A DNA stretch of 64,000 bases, taken from an uncultured Eubacteriales bacterium. Lineage in GTDB: Bacteria; Bacillota; Clostridia; Peptostreptococcales; Anaerovoracaceae. The notes beneath the pieces were generated by a model that saw only the letters and a program-made list of their open reading frames with translations, was not told the DNA's origin and ran no database searches. The stretch lies in assembly GCA_902763505.1 (NCBI GenBank), contig CACWSO010000003.1:1-64000 (forward strand), read 5' to 3'. The position numbers were made by a program, and so were the translations under genes. Positions 25,914-33,480 of the stretch are shown here, one piece after another. The stretch's first letter is position 1, and each line of letters opens with the position of its first letter.

Positions 25914-27374
25914 CTAATGAGCCCTCCAGAATCCAGGTGTCAGCATGACGAGAATCGTATAGAACTCAAGCCTGCCGGCAATCATAATAAATGACATGAA
26001 GATTTTTGTCAGTATGCTGAAATCTCCGAAGTTTCCATCTATACCGATCCAACCGAAGCACGGACCTACATTGTTCATCAGCGAGAAAGTCGCTGTGAAG
26101 CAGTCCACCATCGGAATGTTCTCCAGCGCCATGACAAAAGCACCGATGAAGGCGATGATGACGAAGAGGAACATGTGGTTAGAGACGGCCGATACCGTAT
26201 CGTTCGGAACGTCTTTGCGGTTCAGTTTTACAGGCTTGACAACATTGGCGTGCAGTCTCGTCTGAATGCCGTGCAGAACAAGTTTTCCCAGTACAACCAG
26301 ACGGACAACTTTGTTGCCGCTGCTGGTAGATGAAGAACAGCCGCCGATGATCATGAGCATGACAAGCAGCATCTGCGCAAAGGCAGGCCACAGAGTATAG
26401 TTATCGGATACAAATCCGGTCGTGGTGAGCATGGAAACCACCATGAACGCTGAATTCGCCGCCTCACCAGGATGTGACCATCCGGTTTCAATGAAGAACA
26501 GGCCCGCAAATATAAGCACAAAGGCAATCAGCATGATGCCCCAGTAAGCCATAAACTCAGTATCCTCTGAGAAAGCCCTGATTCCTCTACGGGAGAAAGA
26601 ATAGAACATGGTGAAGTTTGTTCCTGCCACGATCATGAAGAACACGATGACGATACGGATAAAGATTCCTTCAAAGTGCATCAAACCGTCGTTATAATTG
26701 GAAAAACCGCCCGTACTTACCGTGCCAAGTGCATGAATGACGGCATCAAAGGCACCCATACCGCCGATCATGAGGAGTACGACTTCAATGAGTGTCATGA
26801 GGGAATAACCGAGGAACAGACCAAGAATGATTCGTCTAATCTTCGGTGTGATACTGTTGATTCTTACGGAAGGGCTGTCTGGTTCCGCAACGCTTGTTCC
26901 ATTGATTCCGAGACTTGGCATCAACGCAATTGCGAAGAGAAGGATGCCGAGGCCTCCCATCCAGGAAGTCAGGGACCGCCATAAGAGAATACCATGTGGA
27001 ACGGATTCTACATTGTCAATGACCGTGGCGCCTGTCGTCGAGAATCCAGAGGCAGATTCAAAGAAAGCGTCGATTGGATTGGTGATGACATCGGCGAAAT
27101 AATAAGGAAATGCGCCGAAAACGGAGGCTGCAATCCAAATTGCTGCCAGCAAGAGATATCCATCGCGGACGGTCGGCTCTTTGCGTATGTGCCGCAAAAG
27201 CAGGAACAAAGCCATGCCGACGATGAAGCCGACCCAGATTGCGTGGAACAGCCCGGCTGCAGCATGGTTTTCGCCATAAAATACACACACGAAAACAGGT
27301 GGCAACATAGCAACGCTAAGTACCACCGTAATGATTCCCAGTGATTTAAATAAAGCTCCAAATGTGCAGCGCAT
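25914..27374 (-). CDS. trkH: Potassium uptake protein TrkH family (first copy in operon)
   Basis: A second pore subunit of Trk type, 486 residues, related to but clearly different from the copy downstream. Filter-like loops include SASGFSTTGAT, GTVSTGGFSN, TTTGFVSDNY and NNVGPCFGW. GAAGGA precedes the ATG at 27374. It begins 19 bases after trkA. Two tandem pore genes with one trkA suggest either two channels of different affinity or ion dependence sharing one TrkA, or a mixed dimer; the sequence alone cannot decide. Confidence 0.92.
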   Translation of the reverse strand: MRCTFGALFKSLGIITVVLSVAMLPPVFVCVFYGENHAAAGLFHAIWVGFIVGMALFLLLRHIRKEPTVRDGYLLLAAIWIAASVFGAFPYYFADVITNPIDAFFESASGFSTTGATVIDNVESVPHGILLWRSLTSWMGGLGILLFAIALMPSLGINGTSVAEPDSPSVRINSITPKIRRIILGLFLGYSLMTLIEVVLLMIGGMGAFDAVIHALGTVSTGGFSNYNDGLMHFEGIFIRIVIVFFMIVAGTNFTMFYSFSRRGIRAFSEDTEFMAYWGIMLIAFVLIFAGLFFIETGWSHPGEAANSAFMVVSMLTTTGFVSDNYTLWPAFAQMLLVMLMIIGGCSSSTSSGNKVVRLVVLGKLVLHGIQTRLHANVVKPVKLNRKDVPNDTVSAVSNHMFLFVIIAFIGAFVMALENIPMVDCFTATFSLMNNVGPCFGWIGIDGNFGDFSILTKIFMSFIMIAGRLEFYTILVMLTPGFWRAH

Positions 27375-27393
27375 ATTAAGTCCTTCAGGTCAG

Positions 27394-28767
27394 TTAAAGA
27401 CCTTTGAAGAATCCAAGCTTGCTGGAATCCTTAAGAAGCTTTTCTGTGCTTGCAATATCACTAATAAGACTCAGCATGAGAAGCCTGTCATCTTCTTCTA
27501 TTACTGTATCGCCGTTCGGTATAATAACCTGGTTTCCTCTGTGGATCGCCGCGATGATGACGCTCTTCGGCAATTCGAGATCCTTGAGCGGCACACCGAG
27601 AATATCCATGTGCGGAGTGGCGTATACTTCCATGATTTCAGCCTGGCCCTGTATGAGCTGGGAAGAGAGAACCTTCTTGTTGCCCTGTACCAGACGCAGG
27701 ATGATACTTGTTACGATATCGATAGGATTGAGCGCCATATCAATGCCCATGGCAGAGATGATTTCCGCATAACTTCTACGGCTTACTTTGGCGATAACAT
27801 CCTCAATCCCATGCTGCTTGGCGGTGAGCGCCAGAAGCAGATTGTCTTCGTCGAAACCAGTGCATGTTACGACGGCATCCATTCCGTCCAGATTCTCTTC
27901 CTCGAGAAGCTGCAGGTCCGTTGCGTCGCCATTGAGCACCATAACGTCATCCAGATGCGTAGAAAGATAGAAGCATCTGTTTTTATCGCGCTCAATGATC
28001 TTGACGGAAGCACCGTAGTCGGAAAGCTTTTCCGCCAGATAGAAGCCGGTCTTTCCGCCGCCCATGATCATGACTTTCTGGAGGTCGGTGTATTTCCCTC
28101 TCTCATGCACTTTTTTACTGAGGGCCTGAATCGGCTCTCTCTCGCCGACGACATAGAGACCGTCATCCTTCTTGATGACATCTCCGCCGTGCGGGATGAT
28201 GACCTTGCCGTTTCTGGAAATACCTACTGCAAGCATACCCGGGAGCACATTTGCGAACTCCGTAATCGGGAGGTCGATCAGAGCCTTGTATCTATTGGCA
28301 TTGAACTCGAGCAGAGAGATTTTGCCCGAGGAGAAAATGCCGTTGCTCAGTGTGTACTTCTCGACCAGATACTTGTAGATTTCGTTGGTGATTTCAAGGT
28401 CAGGGTTGATGATGTAATCAACATTCATCAGATCCTTGATGAACTGGAGCTGCCGCATGTGTTCTGGATCCCTGACTCTGGCGATGACTTTGCCGCAGCC
28501 GAGTTTCTTCGCGAAGGAACAGATGACGAGATTGGTCTCATCATTATCCGTTGTCGCAATCAAAAAGTCATAGGAAGAAATCCCGATGTTTCTGAGGGCT
28601 CTGACTTCCTTCGCATTGGCAGTGACCGTAAGCACGTCAATGTGCGAACTGACCTTTTGCAGAAGGCTGTCATCCGTATCTATAATTGTTACAGCGTGGT
28701 CGCCGCCGAGAAGCGTATTTGTAACAGCCATCCCGAGTTTGCCGGCGCCAACAATTGCTACTTTCAT
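27394..28767 (-). CDS. trkA: Trk system regulatory subunit TrkA
   Basis: Cytoplasmic nucleotide-binding subunit that gates TrkH. The 457 residues contain two RCK units in tandem, each an NAD-binding fold (KVAIVGAGKLGMAV at the N-terminus; KVMIMGGGKTGFYLAE at about 230) followed by a TrkA-C domain. AAGGAG precedes ATG 28767-28765; an upstream in-frame ATG overlaps this site and is rejected. It heads the operon trkA-trkH-trkH. A TATAAT for this direction lies at 28800-28805. Confidence 0.95.
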   Translation of the reverse strand: MKVAIVGAGKLGMAVTNTLLGGDHAVTIIDTDDSLLQKVSSHIDVLTVTANAKEVRALRNIGISSYDFLIATTDNDETNLVICSFAKKLGCGKVIARVRDPEHMRQLQFIKDLMNVDYIINPDLEITNEIYKYLVEKYTLSNGIFSSGKISLLEFNANRYKALIDLPITEFANVLPGMLAVGISRNGKVIIPHGGDVIKKDDGLYVVGEREPIQALSKKVHERGKYTDLQKVMIMGGGKTGFYLAEKLSDYGASVKIIERDKNRCFYLSTHLDDVMVLNGDATDLQLLEEENLDGMDAVVTCTGFDEDNLLLALTAKQHGIEDVIAKVSRRSYAEIISAMGIDMALNPIDIVTSIILRLVQGNKKVLSSQLIQGQAEIMEVYATPHMDILGVPLKDLELPKSVIIAAIHRGNQVIIPNGDTVIEEDDRLLMLSLISDIASTEKLLKDSSKLGFFKGL

Positions 28768-28828
28768 TGCGAATTCTCCTTTATCTAAAAACACACCATA
28801 TTATACAACGATTCCCCGGGAATTCAAG

Positions 28829-28858
28829 TTGAATATAGCATTTTGTGCATGGTACAAT
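28829..28858 (+). promoter_or_regulatory. Promoter of the MBL-fold hydrolase gene
   Basis: TTGAAT (28829-28834), an 18-base spacer and TACAAT (28853-28858), 28 bases before the GTG start. It is divergent from the trkA promoter. Confidence 0.5.
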
Positions 28859-28886
28859 AAATAGGTTACAGAAGGAGAGCAAATTA

Positions 28887-29573
28887 GTGGAAATCAAGCG
28901 AATCATAGGCGGAATACTCCAGGCGAACTGTTATATCATCAGCCCATCCCTAAGAGGTGATGCAAAAGCAGCAACGAAGGAAAAGACACCTTGTTTTATC
29001 ATCGATCCGGGATACGACCCGGGGAAGATCATCAAATACATAAAGAGTGAAAACCTTTCACCGAAGGGCATCATCCTCACACACCATCATGTGGACCACA
29101 GCGGGTATGCGGACCGGGTTCGCAAAGAGCTTGACTGTCCGATCATGATTCACAGGGAAGACGCGGACAGGTACGAAGAAGGCGCAGACATCTTTCTGGA
29201 GGACGGCGACGTACTGACTTTGTGCAAAGGCAGCAAAGACTGCAAAGGCAGCGGCGACAGCTGCGCCAAAGGTAGTGACCGCGGCACGGTGAAACTGACG
29301 GTGCTGCATACTCCCGGGCATACCAAAGGCGGAATCTGCCTGATGGCGGCCAGAGACAGAATCTGTTTCACAGGGGATACTATATTCAATGTGGACCTGG
29401 GAAGAACGGATTTGGACGACGGCAGTTATGAGGAGATGGTAAGCAGCATCATGAATGTCATAGATAAATGGGAAAACGACATCACCATTTATCCCGGACA
29501 TGGTGACCCTGCTACGATGAAAAAAGTAAGAAAAATCAACCTGGAATTTCGGGAGATCGTAAATGACAATTAA
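28887..29573 (+). CDS. Metallo-beta-lactamase-fold hydrolase with an inserted Cys/Gly/Ser repeat
   Basis: A 228-residue glyoxalase II-like hydrolase. The zinc signature THHHVDHSGY is present, with HTPGHTKGG, FTGDTIF and YPGHGDP supplying the remaining ligands. Start is GTG 28887 with GAAGGAG 9 bases upstream. Two insertions stand out. After strand one, SPSLRGDAKAATKEKTP is extra, and the loop before the HTPGH motif contains CKGSKD, CKGSGDS and CAKGSD in tandem. The latter is encoded by two exact TGCAAAGGCA 10-mers and a degenerate third. The first insertion also carries the near-match TGCAAAAGCA. Substrate unknown. It overlaps the next gene by 11 bases. Confidence 0.85.
   Translation: MEIKRIIGGILQANCYIISPSLRGDAKAATKEKTPCFIIDPGYDPGKIIKYIKSENLSPKGIILTHHHVDHSGYADRVRKELDCPIMIHREDADRYEEGADIFLEDGDVLTLCKGSKDCKGSGDSCAKGSDRGTVKLTVLHTPGHTKGGICLMAARDRICFTGDTIFNVDLGRTDLDDGSYEEMVSSIMNVIDKWENDITIYPGHGDPATMKKVRKINLEFREIVNDN
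29223..29277 (+). repeat. In-frame tandem repeat built on the TGCAAAGGCA 10-mer
   Basis: Exact 10-mers at 29223-29232 and 29241-29250, an 18-base period, with a third degraded unit TGCGCCAAAGGTAGTGAC at about 29262-29279. They encode the CKGSKD / CKGSGDS / CAKGSD loop of the MBL-fold hydrolase. Confidence 0.8.
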
Positions 29574-30390
29574 ACTTATCGCTTTAGACTTAGATGGAAC
29601 AACATTAAATAAGGAAGGGAAACTCAGCGAGGGAAACAGAAGAGCCCTGCAGGAAGCTGCTGACAGGGGCGTGAATATCGTCATCGCGACAGGACGGCCG
29701 TTCTGCGCTTTGCCGCAGGAGATTCTGGAGTTTGATCCGGTCAGATATGTGCTGACCTCGAATGGAGCTATGATCACGGATCTGCATGAGGGCAAGGCAT
29801 TTTATGAAAACTGCATCGCGCCTCATGCGGTGGAGGCAGCTGTGGAAATGCTTGAGCCGTTGGATTACATTCTGGAGACCTTCATAGAAGGACAAGCTTA
29901 TATCGAAGGTTGGTATTATCGTCAGGTGGATGAGACAAGAGAGAGCTTCCGCGGCGTGGATTACATCTTAAACACCAGGAAACCTGTTGATGATTTTTAT
30001 CAGTTTATGTTGGATCACAAGGATAAGCTGGAGAATATCAATGTGAACTTCACAGATTTGTCCGAAAAGCCTGCGATGAAAGTCAAGCTGGAAACGCTAC
30101 CTGACGTTACGATCACGAGTTCCTTTGACCACAATCTGGAAATCGGTGGGGCAACGACTAGCAAGGCCGAAGCGCTCAGGCAGATGGGAAATCTGCTTGG
30201 GATTGACCGGTCGGAGATGATGGCCGCAGGAGACAGTCCGAACGATATGGCGATGATGAAGGCGGCGGGCGTCGCCGTTGCAGTCGGAAATGCGAAACCG
30301 GAAGTGAAAGCCATTGCCGACTTCATCGCTCCGGATCACGACCAGGATGGTGTGGCAGCAGCGGTTGAGAAGTATGTGATCAATTCATAA
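29563..30390 (+). CDS. Cof-type HAD-superfamily phosphatase
   Basis: A 275-residue phosphatase of the Cof/YcsE subfamily, acting on sugar phosphates or nucleotide-like substrates in the cytoplasm. Motif I is LIALDLDGTTL with the nucleophile Asp, motif II is in VIATGRP, and motifs III/IV are the Lys of SKAEAL and GDSPNDMAMMKAAG. The cap domain occupies about residues 85-190. The gene overlaps the end of the MBL-fold hydrolase by 11 bases, so the two are coupled. A terminator follows. Confidence 0.92.
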   Translation: MTIKLIALDLDGTTLNKEGKLSEGNRRALQEAADRGVNIVIATGRPFCALPQEILEFDPVRYVLTSNGAMITDLHEGKAFYENCIAPHAVEAAVEMLEPLDYILETFIEGQAYIEGWYYRQVDETRESFRGVDYILNTRKPVDDFYQFMLDHKDKLENINVNFTDLSEKPAMKVKLETLPDVTITSSFDHNLEIGGATTSKAEALRQMGNLLGIDRSEMMAAGDSPNDMAMMKAAGVAVAVGNAKPEVKAIADFIAPDHDQDGVAAAVEKYVINS

Positions 30391-30417
30391 TCGGCCAAGA
30401 GAGCAATGTGAGATCAT

Positions 30418-30450
30418 CCATGGGGACAACACATCCCCATGGTATTATTT
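30418..30450 (+). terminator. Terminator after the Cof-type phosphatase
   Basis: A perfect 9-bp stem, CCATGGGGA (30418-30426) and TCCCCATGG (30434-30442), with a 7-base loop, then TATTATTTT. Confidence 0.85.
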
Positions 30451-30483
30451 TAAACGTGAAATGGATATAATTAACAATTATGC

Positions 30484-30512
30484 TTGATATTACCATATCG
30501 TTGCGGTATGAT
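30484..30512 (+). promoter_or_regulatory. Promoter of the yraN-comM-dprA group
   Basis: TTGATA (30484-30489), a 17-base spacer and TATGAT (30507-30512), 33 bases before the yraN ATG and directly beyond the preceding terminator. Confidence 0.6.
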
Positions 30513-30545
30513 GAACGAAATGAATCAACAACGAAGGAGGATATT

Positions 30546-30884
30546 ATGGATAAAAGGGTGTTTGGACAGATTGGGGAAAACACGGCGGCGGATGTGCTGC
30601 GCGCCAAGGGGTACAGAATCCTCAGACAGAATTACCGCTGTAAGTATGGAGAAATCGACATCATTGCGGAAAAATACGGAGACATGAGTTTTGTCGAAGT
30701 GAAGACGAGGCAGAGCTTTCACTACGGCAGACCTGCTGAAGCGGTGACAGAAGAGAAGAAAAAGCACCTGCGAAAAGCGGCGCATTGTTATTTGGATGAG
30801 ATGAAGGGAAAGGGATACGTGCCGAGAAAGTACGGCTTCAAAATCATAGAAATCGTCGTGAATCAGGTCGATAACGCATTTTAA
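30546..30884 (+). CDS. YraN-family (UPF0102) endonuclease-like protein
   Basis: A 112-residue protein with a Holliday-resolvase-type nuclease fold. The catalytic pattern is present: GENTAADVLRAKGY, YGEIDIIA (Glu and Asp), and FVEVKTRQ (ExK). The start at 30546 follows GAAGGAGG; the longer frame upstream lies over the promoter and is rejected. The family is often found next to comM and dprA, as here, and is suspected to take part in DNA processing, but its precise role is not established. Confidence 0.9.
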   Translation: MDKRVFGQIGENTAADVLRAKGYRILRQNYRCKYGEIDIIAEKYGDMSFVEVKTRQSFHYGRPAEAVTEEKKKHLRKAAHCYLDEMKGKGYVPRKYGFKIIEIVVNQVDNAF

Positions 30885-30957
30885 GATGATGCATTAAATT
30901 AGACGATTCGTTAAGGATGAATTAATAGGATGATTCATATAAAAGGAGGGATTGGAG

Positions 30958-32487
30958 ATGCTGACAAAAGTCAGAACAGCAACACTGTCGGGAATTGAGG
31001 GGTATCCTGTCACAGTGGAGACGGATCTGCACAGCGGCTTGCCGGGGTTTCACATCGTCGGGCTAGCAGATACGACCATAAAAGAAGCGAGCAAGCGGAT
31101 CAAGCCTGCCATTCAGAACTGCGGGGGAACGTTCCCGGGAGAAAAGGTGACAGTTAATCTGGTTCCGGCGGGGCGACCAAAGGAAGGAAGCCACTTCGAC
31201 TTACCCATTGCGCTGGGTATCATAATGCTGGGCAGCGAAGTCATTGAACTGGAGGATACGGCGTTTATAGGGGAAGTCTCTCTGGATGGAACCATCAACG
31301 GCGTTCGGGGTGCACTGCCTTTGGCCATCTGTCTCAGGCAGGCGGGAATCAGGAATCTTGTGCTGCCTTTGGAAAATGCTGCGGAGGTATCGATTCTGGA
31401 GGATATCAATCTCCTGCCGGTTGCGCATCTCAGAGACGCGGCGGAGTATGTCTTAGGTATCCGGAAGCTGCCACTATATATAAGGAAAGAAATCGAAAGA
31501 GAGAACGAGGAGAGCGGTGTTGATTTTGCACAGGTCGTAGGGCAGGAGAGTGTGAAGCGGGCGATTCTTGTGGGCGCCGCCGGAAATCATGGGATCCTCA
31601 TGATGGGAAGTCCGGGATGCGGGAAGACTATGATGGCGAAGCGGATACCGGGAATCCTGCCGGAACTGACTTATGAGGAGAAAGTGGAGATCACGGGTAT
31701 CTACAGTGTTGCGGGGCTGTTGTCGCCCGAGCATCCTATCGTGAATCAGCGGCCCTTTCGAAGTCCCCATCACAACATCACCCAGACAGGATTGATTGGC
31801 GGTGGTGTTAGACCGCGACCGGGAGAGCTTTCCCTGGCGCACAGAGGGGTGCTGTTCCTGGATGAGTTGGGAGAGTTCGATGCCCGTGTCATAGACGCCA
31901 TGCGGCAGCCCGTTGAGGAGGGCATCATACGCATCAACAGGAATCTGGAGGAAGTGATTTTTCCCTCGAAGGTGATGATGGTGATCGCGGCGAATCCGTG
32001 CAAGTGCGGCAATCTGTGGGACAGCAGAAAAATATGTACCTGTTCGGCCCATCAGCTGGAAGGGTACCGACGGAAACTCATGGGTCCCTTCGCAGACAGA
32101 GTGGATATTCATATCAAGGTGAATCCGGTCGAAAAAGACAATCTGATGCAGTACGGGGAAACACAGCTGACGAAGTGGATGAGCACAGCAGAGATGAGAG
32201 AGATCGTCTGCCGAACCAGAGCGCTGCAGGCGGAGCGGTACAGGGGAGAAGCCTTCTGCTGCAATGGACAGCTGGACGAGAAGGGAATTCGGAACTATTG
32301 CAGCCTTGGCAGAGAGAGCAAAGAACTGATGATGGCGTCTTACGAGAGACTTGGGCTCAGCATGAGGGGCTACAGCAAGATTCTTAGGATGGCGCGGACC
32401 ATCGCCGATCTAAGTGAAAGCGACAGGATCGAAACGGAGCACGTAGCAGAAGCGCTTATGTACAGAATTGATCTGGAAACCAAGTGA
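30958..32487 (+). CDS. comM: ComM/YifB-family Mg-chelatase-like ATPase
   Basis: A 509-residue AAA+ protein. Residues 1-170 form the N-terminal Lon-protease-like (ChlI N) domain (GLPGFHIVGLADTTIKEA), followed by the AAA+ core with Walker A MGSPGCGKTMMAKR, Walker B VLFLDELGEF, a Cys motif CKCGNLWDSRKICTC, and a C-terminal helical domain. In Gram-negative bacteria ComM is a branch-migration helicase that aids natural transformation. AAAGGAGGG lies 7 bases before ATG 30958. It is followed by dprA. Confidence 0.92.
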   Translation: MLTKVRTATLSGIEGYPVTVETDLHSGLPGFHIVGLADTTIKEASKRIKPAIQNCGGTFPGEKVTVNLVPAGRPKEGSHFDLPIALGIIMLGSEVIELEDTAFIGEVSLDGTINGVRGALPLAICLRQAGIRNLVLPLENAAEVSILEDINLLPVAHLRDAAEYVLGIRKLPLYIRKEIERENEESGVDFAQVVGQESVKRAILVGAAGNHGILMMGSPGCGKTMMAKRIPGILPELTYEEKVEITGIYSVAGLLSPEHPIVNQRPFRSPHHNITQTGLIGGGVRPRPGELSLAHRGVLFLDELGEFDARVIDAMRQPVEEGIIRINRNLEEVIFPSKVMMVIAANPCKCGNLWDSRKICTCSAHQLEGYRRKLMGPFADRVDIHIKVNPVEKDNLMQYGETQLTKWMSTAEMREIVCRTRALQAERYRGEAFCCNGQLDEKGIRNYCSLGRESKELMMASYERLGLSMRGYSKILRMARTIADLSESDRIETEHVAEALMYRIDLETK

Positions 32488-32531
32488 CGGGATGATAGAT
32501 GGAACGAGATAGGGATAAAAGAGGTGATGAG

Positions 32532-33398
32532 ATGGAGATTATAATAGTAAGAAAAGGTGAGCCGGCCTATCCTGACCGGCTTCTTGAAATAAAGAATCCG
32601 CCGAAACAGCTGTATTGCTGCGGCAATTTGAAACTGCTGAGCAGCAGAAGTGTTGCGGTCATTGGGTCGAGGACGTCGACGGTCTACGGCAGGAATACAG
32701 CTAAGTCCATTGGACGGTGCTTGGCAGCAGCCGGGATTACGGTGGTCAGCGGGATGGCCATCGGAATCGATACATGCGCTCATGAAGGCGCACTGGAAGC
32801 AGGCGGGATGACGGCAGCAGTACTGGGGTGCGGACCGGACGTGTGTTATCCTGCGGAAAATAAACTGCTCATGGCAGATATCCAGAGAAAGGGACTGATC
32901 GTAACAGAGTATCCGCCGGGGACGCCGGCGAGCAGGTACAACTTTCCAAATAGGAACAGAATCATAAGCGGTCTATGTGAGGCGACCGTGGTGGTGCAGG
33001 CCAGAAATAGGAGCGGCGCTCTGATTACCGCAGAACTTGCTGCGGAACAGGGCAGGGATGTTTTTGCAGTTCCGGGGAATATCGATAGTCAGTACAATCT
33101 GGGAAACAACAAGCTGATCAAAGAGGGCGCTGCGCCGCTCGTCTGCGTGGAAGATATTTTGGAGCATCTCGGTATCTCGGGCGTGAGCGAAGAAGATGCG
33201 AGAAGCAGACTCAGCGACAGGGAATTCCAGGTCTTTGAAATACTGAATCAGGAAGGAGAGATGACGGTCGATGAGGTATGTTTGAAGACAGGTTTTTCAC
33301 CGGCTTATGTGACCCCGATTCTCTCCGTCATGGAGATGAAAGGATTCATCAATTCAGAGATGGGAAAATTTTTTGTGAAAATTACACCTTGCAAATAG
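32532..33398 (+). CDS. dprA: DNA-processing protein DprA
   Basis: Loads RecA on incoming single-stranded DNA during transformation. A 288-residue protein with the Rossmann-like SMF domain: VAVIGSRTSTVYG, VSGMAIGIDTCAHEGAL, FPNRNRIISGL and VVVQARNRSGALITAELAAEQGRDVFAVPG. The C-terminal 70 residues form the winged-helix domain. The start at 32532 follows AGAGGTGATG; ATG 32499 has no ribosome binding site. Presence of dprA and comM hints at transformation, though no com uptake genes are in the window and dprA is widespread even without competence. Confidence 0.94.
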   Translation: MEIIIVRKGEPAYPDRLLEIKNPPKQLYCCGNLKLLSSRSVAVIGSRTSTVYGRNTAKSIGRCLAAAGITVVSGMAIGIDTCAHEGALEAGGMTAAVLGCGPDVCYPAENKLLMADIQRKGLIVTEYPPGTPASRYNFPNRNRIISGLCEATVVVQARNRSGALITAELAAEQGRDVFAVPGNIDSQYNLGNNKLIKEGAAPLVCVEDILEHLGISGVSEEDARSRLSDREFQVFEILNQEGEMTVDEVCLKTGFSPAYVTPILSVMEMKGFINSEMGKFFVKITPCK

Positions 33399-33447
33399 AC
33401 GGCAATGGAAATATAATCGGTTACTGTAATAACGAAAAAGATGAAAG

Positions 33448-33465
33448 CGTCCGGCGCGCCGGACG
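33448..33465. repeat. Perfect 18-base palindrome upstream of topA
   Basis: CGTCCGGCGCGCCGGACG reads the same on both strands and ends 15 bases before the topA ATG, next to the AAAGGAAC ribosome binding site. It could form an RNA hairpin or a cruciform. No U-run follows. Confidence 0.7.
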
Positions 33466-33480
33466 AAGAAAGGAACATAA

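Noticed and set aside
27331..28788. A 485-codon open frame on the plus strand opposite trkA
   Set aside because: It is entirely antisense to trkA, whose protein is a full-length family match with a ribosome binding site. The plus-strand translation shows no recognisable motif or start signal.
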